Below, one piece after another: positions 17,217-24,996 of a stretch of 64,000 nt of DNA; position 1 is the first letter of the stretch, and the number at the start of each line of letters is the position of its first letter. The notes below the pieces were generated by a model. It saw nothing but the letters and a program-made list of their open reading frames with translations, ran no database searches and was not told the origin of the DNA. Both the position numbers and the translations under genes were made by a program. Origin of the DNA: Kitasatospora sp. DSM 101779. Its GTDB lineage: Bacteria > Actinomycetota > Actinomycetes > Streptomycetales > Streptomycetaceae. The stretch spans positions 7,474,604 to 7,538,603 of the forward strand of contig NZ_JAHTIK010000001.1 of NCBI RefSeq assembly GCF_025655475.1. Direction: 5' to 3'.

Positions 17217-17684
17217 TCAGCAGAAGCAGCAGTAAAGGGTGCCTCCCGTGTCCAGTGCGGTCGTTGCGAGCTGCGCGACCGCACGGAGGAGGGCCGCGAG
17301 GTCGTCGTCGGTCATCTCGTCGCCGTCCTCGCGGCGCAGCTGTTCCGTCCATTGCTCGGCGAGGTCGTCGAGTTCTTCGGGAGTGGCGGCGGCGAGGGCG
17401 TGGGTGACCGGATCGGGAACGGCGAACGTGCCGCTGGCGTCGTGGCTGATGGGCACGATCCACCGGAGCCGGTCCCAGAGGTCGGGCTGCGGGCGAGGGC
17501 GGCGCAGGAACCTGCGGGTCGGCGGCGGAGGCGGGACGAAGTACGTCTCCCACGTCTCGACCGCGTCCGCGGCGGAGAACCAGTGGCCGGCCACCGCGGG
17601 CAGACCTCCCTTCGGGCCGCAGCAGCGCACAGCGCGGGCCCGGTCGTCGTCCGGGACGAGGAAGAAGGTGATGTCCGCACTCAT
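17217..17684 (-). CDS. Conserved hypothetical protein
   Basis: 155 residues, soluble, starting MSADITFFLVPDDDRARA and ending TLYCCFC. A Pro stretch (FVPPPPPTRR) lies in the first half and an acidic helix (REDGDEMTDDDLAALL) near the end. I do not recognise the family. The ATG at 17684 overlaps a TGA stop as ATGA, which suggests coupling to the damaged upstream frame at 17681-18135. It is convergent with the NIPSNAP gene. Confidence 0.6.
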   Translation of the reverse strand: MSADITFFLVPDDDRARAVRCCGPKGGLPAVAGHWFSAADAVETWETYFVPPPPPTRRFLRRPRPQPDLWDRLRWIVPISHDASGTFAVPDPVTHALAAATPEELDDLAEQWTEQLRREDGDEMTDDDLAALLRAVAQLATTALDTGGTLYCCFC

Positions 17685-18135
17685 CGCGCCATGATCGCAG
17701 CCGCGGCCGGCAGCCGGTCGTGCGCGCCGGTCGGCCGGTGGTCCACGCCGAGCCCGGTCGAGCGCGCCCGGCGGCGAACCGCGGCGCCGAGGGCACGGAG
17801 TCCGTGCGGCCCACCACGGCGGCGGAGGCCGCCGCGGTCCCGTCCTCGCGCAGCGCGTCCAGAGTTGCGGCGGGAGCCCGGCCCACCCACCAGCGGCTTC
17901 CGGCGGCGGCGAACGGCTGGTCCGCCCGGGTGCCCAGGAGTGCCAGCAGGGCGGCTCGCGCCGGGTCCGCGGTCGCCGCCACGGCTGCCCGCCGGGCCGC
18001 GGCGTCGATCGCGCCCAGCAGTTGCGGACGGTCGTACGGCGGCGCGGGCGGTGACGGGCGACGCACCTCCTCGACGAGGGTGCCGGCCAGCGGAACTGAC
18101 GGACCGTCCCTCCGGGCCCGGGCTGGGTGCGCCAT
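17681..18135 (-). pseudogene. Ala-rich hypothetical gene, apparently frameshifted
   Basis: From ATG 18135 the frame reads protein-like sequence (YDRPQLLGAIDAAARR, ADQPFAAAGSRWWVGRAP) with high third-base GC, then loses sense near 17,760. The neighbouring frame takes over with STGLGVDHRPTGAHDRLP and stops at 17681, overlapping the next gene as ATGA. A single-base indel around 17,760 would join them into one protein of about 150 residues. It may be a sequencing error or a real mutation. The family is unknown. Confidence 0.4.
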
Positions 18136-18200
18136 CCGTCGGGCGGACCGCCCGGCGGCCGCGCATCCCGGTGTCCGAGGCGGGGACGGACGCTGCCGGG

Positions 18201-18845
18201 TCAGGGGAGACGGAGGGTCTGGCCCGGGAGGATGAGGTCGGGGTCGTCGCCGATGGTGTCGTGGTTGGCCCGGTAGAGGGCGGGCCAGCCGCCGGCGAGC
18301 TGCTGCGCCTGGGCGATGGCGTCGAGGGTGTCGCCGTCCTGGACCACGACGGTGCTGCCGGTGTCCGGTGCGGGGTCGGTGGCCGTGTCCGGGTCGGTGG
18401 CCGTGTCCGGTTCGGCGGCGGCCGGCTGCCGGGTGCCGGGCCGCGGCGACGGGACGGTGTGGTGGCCGGTGGTACGGCCGGCGCGGGATCCGCAGGCCGA
18501 CCAGGGAGAGAGGCCGCGGCGGGCGGCGAGGTGTTCCGCGACGGCGATCTGCTGGTCGCGGGTGGCGAGGTCCGGGCGGGGCGCGAAGGCGAGGCCGCCG
18601 TTGGCGCGCCAGGTCGCCCGGTCGAACTGCAGGCCGCCGTAGTAGCCGTTGCCGGTGTTGGTGTGCCAGCGGCCGCCGCTCTCGCAGGCCGCGATCCGGT
18701 CCCAGTCGATCCCCTGTCCGGCGGCCGGCGCGGCAGCCGCGGTCCGGGCGGGGGCGGCGCTTGCGGGGGTGGCGGCGGCAGTCCACAGGCCGGCGGCGCA
18801 GGCGAGGGCGAGGAGCAACTGCAGGATCCGGTGGGCCACGGACAT
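18201..18845 (-). CDS. Secreted Rpf-type transglycosylase with LysM domain
   Basis: 214 residues: signal peptide (about 1-30, ending ATPASA), then an Rpf domain at about 43-118 (WDRIAACESGGRWHTNTGNGYYGGLQF; the Glu in CESGG is the lysozyme-like catalytic acid), a low-complexity linker with DPDTATDPDTATDP repeats, and a C-terminal LysM (VVVQDGDTLDAIAQAQ to LILPGQTLRLP). It cleaves peptidoglycan during growth or germination, and LysM anchors it to the wall. ATG at 18845. Such genes in streptomycetes are often controlled by a ydaO-type riboswitch; I did not detect one here. Confidence 0.92.
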   Translation of the reverse strand: MSVAHRILQLLLALACAAGLWTAAATPASAAPARTAAAAPAAGQGIDWDRIAACESGGRWHTNTGNGYYGGLQFDRATWRANGGLAFAPRPDLATRDQQIAVAEHLAARRGLSPWSACGSRAGRTTGHHTVPSPRPGTRQPAAAEPDTATDPDTATDPAPDTGSTVVVQDGDTLDAIAQAQQLAGGWPALYRANHDTIGDDPDLILPGQTLRLP

Positions 18846-19063
18846 GGCGGAGCACTCCCCGAGTGGTCGGCGATCGGGCGGCCGGCGCCCCGGGGGCACC
18901 GCCCCTCCAGCGTTCGCACAGCCTGATGCCCGGGCCGGTCGACACCCCGGTGGCATCACCCTCCCGGCCGTGCGACCCCACCCGTGCACCGCACGGCCCG
19001 GACGGTCTCGGTCGCGGACGTCCTGCCGGCCACCGGTGACTCGCGGGCGGCCCCGACGGACGG

Positions 19064-19699
19064 TCAGCCGGTGACGATGCCGGTGACGAGGTTGATGGTG
19101 GTGGCCAGGATGCTCGTGCCGAAGACGTAGGAGAGCAGGCAGTGGCGCAGCACGACGGCACGGACGGCGGACGCGGTGACGCTGGTGTCGGACACCTGGT
19201 AGGTCATGCCGAGGTTGTAGCTGAAGTAGAGGAAGTCCTTGTAGCACGGTGGTTCGTCGGAGTTGAAGTCGATCCCGCCGGTCGGGGGCGCGAGGTGGAG
19301 CTCGGCGTAGCGGGTGGCGTACATCAGGTGCAGTGATGCCCAGCCCATGAAGACGCCGCCGAGTGCGGTCGCTGCGGCGGCGTGGTTGTCGGCGGACCTG
19401 CCGAGAAGGAGCAGGAGCACGATGCCGGTGAGGCCGCCGACGGCTGCCGAGACGACGACGAACTCCTCCAGGACGGGCCGGAAGTCCTCGCGCCGGGCGT
19501 TGTGGCGGGTCGCGGTGGCGTTCATCGGCCACAGTGCGATCCATCCGGCCGCGACGAAGAACGTCTGGGCCGCGGTGATGCCTGCGAGGATTCCCATCGG
19601 CAGGTCGCGCAGCAGCCAGACGAGGACGCCCACCGCCGCTCCGGCAACCAGCGCCCCGTTCAGTCGCGGCAGGGCGGACCGCAGTGACCACCGGCTCAT
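19064..19699 (-). CDS. DUF1345 family membrane protein
   Basis: 211 residues with five or so transmembrane helices and the family block TGGIDFNSDEPPCYKDFLYFSY followed by LGMTYQVSDTSVTA. This block identifies DUF1345, whose function is unknown. ATG at 19699. Probably transcribed alone. The 218-base gap to the Rpf gene holds no gene. Confidence 0.85.
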   Translation of the reverse strand: MSRWSLRSALPRLNGALVAGAAVGVLVWLLRDLPMGILAGITAAQTFFVAAGWIALWPMNATATRHNARREDFRPVLEEFVVVSAAVGGLTGIVLLLLLGRSADNHAAAATALGGVFMGWASLHLMYATRYAELHLAPPTGGIDFNSDEPPCYKDFLYFSYNLGMTYQVSDTSVTASAVRAVVLRHCLLSYVFGTSILATTINLVTGIVTG

Positions 19700-19846
19700 G
19701 GGGTCTCACAGTATCCACCTCCGCCGTTCCGCCGGCCCACCCGCGGCCCCGTCGGCGCGTGGTGGCACCCGGTGAACGCGGTGCGGGCGAAGGGGCCGGA
19801 CGGTCGGTCGGTACTGTGATCCGATCGATCGTCGAGAGAGGTCCAC

Positions 19847-20605
19847 GTGGTGGAGAATCCAGCCGAGCCGCACGCCGCCGCTCGGTCGCCGCTGCTGCAA
19901 CTGAGCGGGGTGAGCCGCTCGTACGGCGACCGGGAGGTCCTGCATCCGGTGGACCTGACGGTGGCCGCCGGTGAGTGCGTGGCGCTGGTCGGGCACAACG
20001 GGTCGGGCAAATCGACGCTGCTGCGGGTCGCCGCCGGCCGCGACCTGCCGACCACCGGCACCGTCCGGTTCGACGGTCTGGAGATGGACGAGAACGACCC
20101 GCGGATCAGGGCCCGGGTGGCGGTCGTCGGCGACACGGTCGCCTGCTACCCCGACCTCACGGTGCGCGAGCACCTGCTGCTGGTGGCGGTCGCGCACGGT
20201 GTCGCGGGCGCCAGCGAGTGGGTCCAGCAGGTGCTGGAGGACCGGATGCTCGCCGAGCGGGCGGACGCGCTGACCTCCGCCCTGTCCTCCGGGCAGATGC
20301 AGTCCCTGCTGCTGGCCTGCGCGCTCGTCCGGCCGCGGGACCTGCTGCTCCTGGACGAGCCCGAGCAGCGCCTCGACCCGGGCGCACGCCGACGACTCGC
20401 CGACCTGCTCAAGGGGGAACTCGCGGACGGCGTGGCGGTGCTGCTGGTCACCCACCACGCCGATCTCGCCCTGGCGGTGGCCGACCGGGTGGTGGTGCTG
20501 GAGGAGGGCCGCATCGCCCGGCAGGGCGCCCCAGAGGCGATGCTGGCGGCGGAGGCCTCGGCCGCCGGGGCCGCCGGCGCCGCGCACAACGGGGCGGGCC
20601 GGTGA
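19847..20605 (+). CDS. ABC transporter ATP-binding protein
   Basis: 252 residues with Walker A GHNGSGKST, the Q-loop region (VVGDTVACYPDLTV), a signature LSSGQMQSLLLA (degenerate LSGGQ), Walker B LLLLDEP and the H-loop His in VTHHADL. A typical exporter-type cassette. The start is GTG at 19847, after GAGAGAGG. The stop overlaps the permease GTG, so the two form a transporter. Substrate unknown. Confidence 0.9.
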   Translation: MVENPAEPHAAARSPLLQLSGVSRSYGDREVLHPVDLTVAAGECVALVGHNGSGKSTLLRVAAGRDLPTTGTVRFDGLEMDENDPRIRARVAVVGDTVACYPDLTVREHLLLVAVAHGVAGASEWVQQVLEDRMLAERADALTSALSSGQMQSLLLACALVRPRDLLLLDEPEQRLDPGARRRLADLLKGELADGVAVLLVTHHADLALAVADRVVVLEEGRIARQGAPEAMLAAEASAAGAAGAAHNGAGR

Positions 20606-22341
20606 GCGCGACCGACGGCACGGCGGTCGCGGCGGAGGACGTGCCCGAGGAACCGGCCGCCACGGCCGACGGACCGCCCGCCGAGTGGGGCGACGAGGAC
20701 GACTGGACCGACGAAGCGCTGGCCCTGCTGCGGTCCCTGCGGACCCGGTACCGCCTCGACCGGGCCCGCCAGGCGGCCTACGCGCTCTACTGCACCGTGC
20801 TCCTCCTGGTCGTCTGGGGAGGCGTGCCGAGCCTGGGCCTGTTCCTGCAGGCCGCGATGGGCGCCGACTACACCGGCCGCGGCCCGGCGCTGCTGGCCGC
20901 CGTACCGGGCGGCGTCGCCGCCGTCGGACTGGCCGTCCTCCTGCTCGCCGTACGCGACGGGCTCTGGCGCGGGCCGGTGATGCCGCCGCGGGCCACCATC
21001 GACTGGCTGCTCGTCCACCCGGTCCGCCCGGGGCCGGTGCTGCGGCCCTGGTTCCGGCTGTCCTGCGGGCTCGCGGTGTTCCCCGGCCTGGTCGCGGCCG
21101 CGGGCGGCACGGTCGTGCTCGGACTGACCGTGCGGGCCGGCCTGCCCGCCGCCCTCGGCTGGTGCCTGCTCGGCGGGACGTGCCTGCCGCTGCTCGGCGT
21201 CTGCGCCGCACTGTCCGTGCAGCGCAGCGAACGGGCGGCCCGCCTGGCCCGCCGGCTCACCCCGTACGCCACGGTGCTGGTCCTCGCGCTCGCCGCGCAG
21301 AGCGCCCTGGCCGCCACGGGGCACTCCGTCCACTGGCTGGACGAGATGGTGCTGTGGTCGGGCCCGTGGGGCTGGGCGGGGATCGCAGCCCTGGCGCCGA
21401 CGCCGGCCGCCGTCCCGGGGAGCTGGGCGGCCGGCGCGCTCCTGGCCGCGTCGACCGCCGTGTGCCTCGTGCACGCCGACCGGGCCGCCGCCACCGTGTC
21501 GCTGACCCGGCTGCGGGAGCGGGCCAGGAACGCCGCGAGCGTGCTCGCCGCACTGCGGACGGTCGAACTGCGCGCCGCTCGGCTGGCCGTGAACGCCGCC
21601 TCCGGAGGCGACCGCCGACTGAGGCTCCGGCTGCCGGCGCCCCGCAGGGCCTGGCTCGTCGTCCACTGGAGGGACGTCCTCGGCCTCGTCCGTTCGCCCG
21701 CCCGGCTCGGCCGCGCGGTGCTGCTCACCGTTCCGGCGCTGCTGTGCGCCGTGCCCGCCCGCACCGCCCCGGGGAGCGTCTCCCTGGCCGCCACCGGCCT
21801 CGCCCTGACCTTCGGCCACCTGGCCGTCGCCCAACTGCTGGAGCCGGCCCGGATCGACACGGACGACGTGCGCCGGGCGTTCTGGACGCCGTACCCGTTC
21901 GCCGGCCTGATGCTGCGCCACGCCGTCGTCCCCACCGTGCTCGGCGTGCTGCTCGGCGCGGCCGGGAGCACGGTGGCCGTGCTCTGCGGCGCAGGTCCCG
22001 CGGCCTGGCTGGCACCGGCCGCCGTCCCCGCGCTGGTCGGCGCGGGACTGGTGAACGCCTGCCGGGGCGCGGCCCGCCGCGACCTGCTGTACCGCCCGGC
22101 GCGGGCGACCGGCGGTGGCGGCGGCAACCTCGCGGCGTTCGCCGCCTGGTACGCGGCGGGCCCCGCCGTGGCCGTGCCCCTGCTGGCGCTGCCGTTCTCC
22201 GCGGCCCTGCGCAGCGGGACGGCGGACTCCCTGGGCGGGGCGGCGGCGTTCGGCGCGGCCGTGGCGGTGGGGCTGCTCTCCTGGGCCCGGGTCAGGGCGG
22301 GGAAGCTGGTCGCCCAGGCGCGTCCCGGCCGGGTCGGCTGA
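20602..22341 (+). CDS. ABC transporter permease-like membrane protein (DUF6297-like)
   Basis: 579 residues: acidic N-terminus (EEPAATADG to DEDDWTDEAL) followed by about ten hydrophobic segments in two clusters separated by a cytoplasmic region with RLRLRLPAPRRAWLVVHWRD. It resembles the large streptomycete ABC-2-like proteins encoded next to a single ATPase (DUF6297, recalled with moderate certainty). GTG 20602 overlaps the ATPase stop. The TGA stop (22339-22341) is also the left target duplication of the adjoining insertion sequence, so the gene survived the insertion intact. Confidence 0.75.
   Translation: MSATDGTAVAAEDVPEEPAATADGPPAEWGDEDDWTDEALALLRSLRTRYRLDRARQAAYALYCTVLLLVVWGGVPSLGLFLQAAMGADYTGRGPALLAAVPGGVAAVGLAVLLLAVRDGLWRGPVMPPRATIDWLLVHPVRPGPVLRPWFRLSCGLAVFPGLVAAAGGTVVLGLTVRAGLPAALGWCLLGGTCLPLLGVCAALSVQRSERAARLARRLTPYATVLVLALAAQSALAATGHSVHWLDEMVLWSGPWGWAGIAALAPTPAAVPGSWAAGALLAASTAVCLVHADRAAATVSLTRLRERARNAASVLAALRTVELRAARLAVNAASGGDRRLRLRLPAPRRAWLVVHWRDVLGLVRSPARLGRAVLLTVPALLCAVPARTAPGSVSLAATGLALTFGHLAVAQLLEPARIDTDDVRRAFWTPYPFAGLMLRHAVVPTVLGVLLGAAGSTVAVLCGAGPAAWLAPAAVPALVGAGLVNACRGAARRDLLYRPARATGGGGGNLAAFAAWYAAGPAVAVPLLALPFSAALRSGTADSLGGAAAFGAAVAVGLLSWARVRAGKLVAQARPGRVG
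22339..22341. repeat. Left target-site duplication (TGA) of the IS, identical to the permease stop codon
   Basis: TGA at 22339-22341 is repeated at 23335-23337 on the other side of the element. A three-base TNA duplication is typical of the IS1031/IS427 branch of IS5. Confidence 0.8.
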
Positions 22342-23334
22342 GAAAGTGTTGGGTAATCGGGTGATTACTGGTTCTCGAGGTCGTCGGCGAGGCGGCGGGC
22401 TGCTTCGGTCTCGATGGGGCCGCGTGGTTCGATCTCCTCGCCGGCGAGGCGGGCGGCCATGAGCCGGATCATGGCGACCTTTATCATTGCTTCGGCGTGC
22501 GCGGTCTTGCGCTCGTAGTCCCGTGCCAACCGTCTGCACCGTCCCAGCCAGGAGAATGTCCGCTCGACCACCCACCGGCGGGGCAGCACCTGGAAGCCTT
22601 TCACATCCGCGTTTCGGGGCACCGCGACGATCTCCAGCCTCTCGTGCTCGGCCGCCCAGCCGACCAGCCCCGCGTCGACGACGTTCACGTAGCCGCCGTC
22701 CACCCAGACCAGCCCGGCCTGCGGAAACACCTCCCGCAGGCCGGCGAGAACCAACTTCGCGCCGGCCCGGTCCTGCACCGAGGCCGAGTGCACGACCGCC
22801 CGGAGCACCAGCCCGCAGGTGTCCACCAGCAGGTGCCGCTTGCGGCCCCGCACGCGCTTGCCCGCGTCGTAGCCGATCGCCTGCCCGCCCTGGTGGCTGC
22901 GGGCGGACTGAGAGTCCAGCACCGCCGCCGAGGGCTGCGGGTCCCGGCCGTCCGCCACCCGCACCCGCTCGCGCAGCGCGTCGTGGACCCGGTCCCAGGT
23001 GCCGTCCGCCGCCCAGACCCGGAACCACCGGTAGGCCACGTCCCACGGGGCGAGGTCGTGCGGAACCAACCGCCAGGCACAGCCACTGACCAGCACGTAC
23101 AGCACGGTGTCCACGACCAGCCGACGCGGGAACTTCAACCGACGACCCGCCCGGCGCGGATCCCGCACCGGCAACAACGGCTCGATCACCGCCCACTGGG
23201 CATCCGTCAACGACGAGTCATAGGACGGCTTGCACACGCAGACACACATGGCGGCGATCATCGCGAACACCACGGCCGCAAAGATCACCGCCCGCGCATC
23301 ACGTCTCGCAGTTGATCAATTACCCAACACTTTC
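22342..23334 (-). mobile_element. Complete IS5-family insertion sequence, 993 bp
   Basis: Perfect 16-base terminal inverted repeats, GAAAGTGTTGGGTAAT at 22342-22357 and its complement at 23319-23334, enclose one transposase gene on the minus strand. The flanks carry a TGA duplication. Ends, target duplication and an open transposase frame indicate a recent, probably still active insertion. It sits exactly between the stop codon of the ABC permease and the intergenic DNA before the darcynin gene. Confidence 0.93.
22365..23249 (-). CDS. IS5-family transposase (DDE)
   Basis: 294 residues from ATG 23249; the frame is also open to GTG 23288. The N-terminal DUF4096-type domain reads DSSLTDAQWAVIEPLLP. 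The DDE residues are visible in AVLDSQSARS (first Asp), VWVDGGY (second Asp) and WVVERTFSWLGRCRRLARDYE (Glu with the usual R/Y context). No stop or shift interrupts it. It catalyses cut-and-paste movement of the surrounding element. The start choice is uncertain because no clear SD is present at any candidate. Confidence 0.92.
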   Translation of the reverse strand: MCVCVCKPSYDSSLTDAQWAVIEPLLPVRDPRRAGRRLKFPRRLVVDTVLYVLVSGCAWRLVPHDLAPWDVAYRWFRVWAADGTWDRVHDALRERVRVADGRDPQPSAAVLDSQSARSHQGGQAIGYDAGKRVRGRKRHLLVDTCGLVLRAVVHSASVQDRAGAKLVLAGLREVFPQAGLVWVDGGYVNVVDAGLVGWAAEHERLEIVAVPRNADVKGFQVLPRRWVVERTFSWLGRCRRLARDYERKTAHAEAMIKVAMIRLMAARLAGEEIEPRGPIETEAARRLADDLENQ

Positions 23335-23337
23335 TGA
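23335..23337. repeat. Right target-site duplication (TGA) of the IS
   Basis: Matches the TGA at 22339-22341. Removing the IS and one copy restores permease-TGA-GGCCCCGGG. Confidence 0.8.
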
Positions 23338-23402
23338 GGCCCCGGGACCGGGACCGGCCGGCCCGGGACTGGTCCCGGCCCGGGGGCGCAAGCGGCGGCG
23401 CG

Positions 23403-23678
23403 TCAGGTGGCGACGGTGGCGACGGGTTCGAGGCCGTAGGCCCGCGCATAGCCGTTCTCGGTGCCGGCCCGAAGGTCGACGACCTCGAAGTAGCGCTCCC
23501 AGAACGGGGTTTCGCGCAGCGCGTCGATGAGGAGCCGGTAGGCGTGGTGGTCCTCGGCCTCCCACACCCAGACGTCGGTGACGCGCACGGAGTAGAACAC
23601 CGTGTCGTAGAAGCGCGACCGGACGCCGGTGGTCCTGGCCCCGGTGGCCGGCAGGACCTGGGCGGTGAAGGCGTCCAC
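23403..23678 (-). CDS. Darcynin-family protein, probably 5'-truncated
   Basis: 91 residues from GTG 23678, containing SRFYDTVFYSVRVTDVWVWE and PFWERYFEVVDLRAGTENGY, the pattern of darcynin-like proteins (function unknown, usually near 120 residues). Family-like sequence continues upstream in the same frame (TTPEWLALTVRERVD to about 23,725) but has no ATG, GTG or TTG there, so the original N-terminal strand seems lost or mutated. The present GTG may be a poor substitute (no SD at correct spacing). It lies 68 bases from the IS end. Confidence 0.6.
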   Translation of the reverse strand: MDAFTAQVLPATGARTTGVRSRFYDTVFYSVRVTDVWVWEAEDHHAYRLLIDALRETPFWERYFEVVDLRAGTENGYARAYGLEPVATVAT

Positions 23679-23775
23679 GCGTTCCCGGACGGTCAGGGCG
23701 AGCCACTCGGGCGTGGTCCTGACCAGGTCGCTGCTGACACATCGCCGGCTGACGGGCCGTTCGGCCCGCCCGGCG

Positions 23776-24405
23776 TCACATGTCCATGGCGGAGACCCAC
23801 ACCACGGGATGCCCGGGATCGGTCGAATCCACGGCGAGGAAGCGCCGGCCGCTCGAGGTGTCCTCGGCGTAGGTCATGCCCGGACGGACCGCCGGGTGCA
23901 GGCCGCAGGCACCACTCGCATCCTTCGGCGGCCTGCCGGGTACGTAGTAGCTCCAGTCGCCCAGCCCCAGCGTCGTGTCGGTCACGGGCGACGGGAAGCC
24001 GCTCACGGCGAGGAAGGCGGAGAGGCCGGCCGGGGTGGTGGTGAACCGCAGATCGAGCGAGGCTTCCCCGAACAGCGGGTGCGTGCTCGCCGTGAACACC
24101 AGCCCGGAGGCGTCCTTCGGGACCGACAGACTGAAGTGGTGGACGGCGTCGGCGTAGGAGAGGTTGTTCGCCACGGTGTCCGGGCAGACGCGGGAGTCGG
24201 TCTTCGCCACGTGGTTGTCGGGCAGCCCGGAGGTCGATCTCATCGCGGCCACGGCCCCCCAGCCGAGCAACCCCAACACCACCGCCGCGCCGCCGACCAG
24301 GTAGAAGGCCACGCCGAGTCGGCCCTTCCACTCCGCACGCCGCGGCAGGTCTCCGCTGTCGGCTCCGGGGCCGGAGGCCTCGCCGTGCGGCCGTCCCTGT
24401 GCCAC
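23776..24405 (-). CDS. Membrane-anchored hypothetical protein
   Basis: 209 residues. A basic N-terminus is followed by one transmembrane helix (VAFYLVGGAAVVLGLLGWGA, about 33-52), and the rest is extracellular with two Cys (SRVCPDT, GACGLHP). The outer domain is Thr/Ser/Asp-rich with a mixed beta pattern. I do not recognise a family. The GTG at 24405 is preceded by a G-rich SD-like run; the longer frame to 24492 looks non-coding. It is followed by the darcynin fragment. Confidence 0.65.
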   Translation of the reverse strand: MAQGRPHGEASGPGADSGDLPRRAEWKGRLGVAFYLVGGAAVVLGLLGWGAVAAMRSTSGLPDNHVAKTDSRVCPDTVANNLSYADAVHHFSLSVPKDASGLVFTASTHPLFGEASLDLRFTTTPAGLSAFLAVSGFPSPVTDTTLGLGDWSYYVPGRPPKDASGACGLHPAVRPGMTYAEDTSSGRRFLAVDSTDPGHPVVWVSAMDM

Positions 24406-24534
24406 GTCCCCCCCCGGGGCTTGAGCCGTGCCCGGGCACGGCGAACGGACCGGTCGTGCTCGGAGCGCCGCCGGACGGGAGCAGCCTGGCACAGATACTG
24501 AACGCGTTCAAGACGATGGCGCCCCGGTCGGCGG

Positions 24535-24900
24535 TCAGGCGCGGAGTGGGGGTGCCGGTGAGGTGCCGTCTTCGGCGTCGTGGGTGAGGGCACGGTGGCG
24601 CAGCCGGTGGAGTGTCCAGCCGTCCAGGTCCTCGATGTCCTCGATGTCCTTGGGCGAGGCGAGGGGGTTGGCCAGCAGCCGGGGGTTCTCCTCGAAGATC
24701 TCTTCGACCCGGCGGTGGGAGAGCCGGGCCCGTCCGGTCTCCGGGCACACGTCGCGTGTCGGCGTCCCGACGGGGCCTTGCGGTCGGTGAGGAACACCGG
24801 GCCGCGGGTGCGGCGGGCGAGGAGCCGGGGCGGGAGCTGGGCGGTGCCGGACTGCCAGTGGATCCACTCCGTGGCACCGCCCTTGGCGGTGATCCTGTGA
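24535..24900 (-). pseudogene. Tyrosine recombinase/integrase remnant, frameshifted
   Basis: Two adjoining frames together read like the C-terminal part of a phage-type integrase. The first (24,897 to about 24,772) gives GATEWIHWQSGTAQLPPRLL and GPVFLTDRKAPSG. The second (to 24,535) gives RRVEEIFEENPRLL, DGWTLHRLRHRALTHDAEDG and a premature stop. HRLRHRALTH corresponds to the catalytic HxxR region. The N-terminus, the final Tyr segment and any attachment site are missing. A frameshift near 24,770 and loss of the end make it inactive. Confidence 0.7.
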
Positions 24901-24996
24901 GGTCAAGCAGTGTTGGGGGCCTCGCGCTTGACGCGCCGGACGGCATGGGCGCGAGTGGTGACGGAGCGAGGGCGCCGGGTTGCGGTGCGGGGCTGG

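Noticed and set aside
16417..19161. 914-codon minus-strand frame
   Set aside because: Arg/Pro-rich shadow across several real genes; only the part near 18,135 to 17,760 is protein-like and is recorded as a probable frameshifted gene.
20146..23196. Long minus-strand frame under the ABC genes and the IS
   Set aside because: Composition is that of an antisense shadow; the plus-strand ABC genes and minus-strand transposase explain the region.
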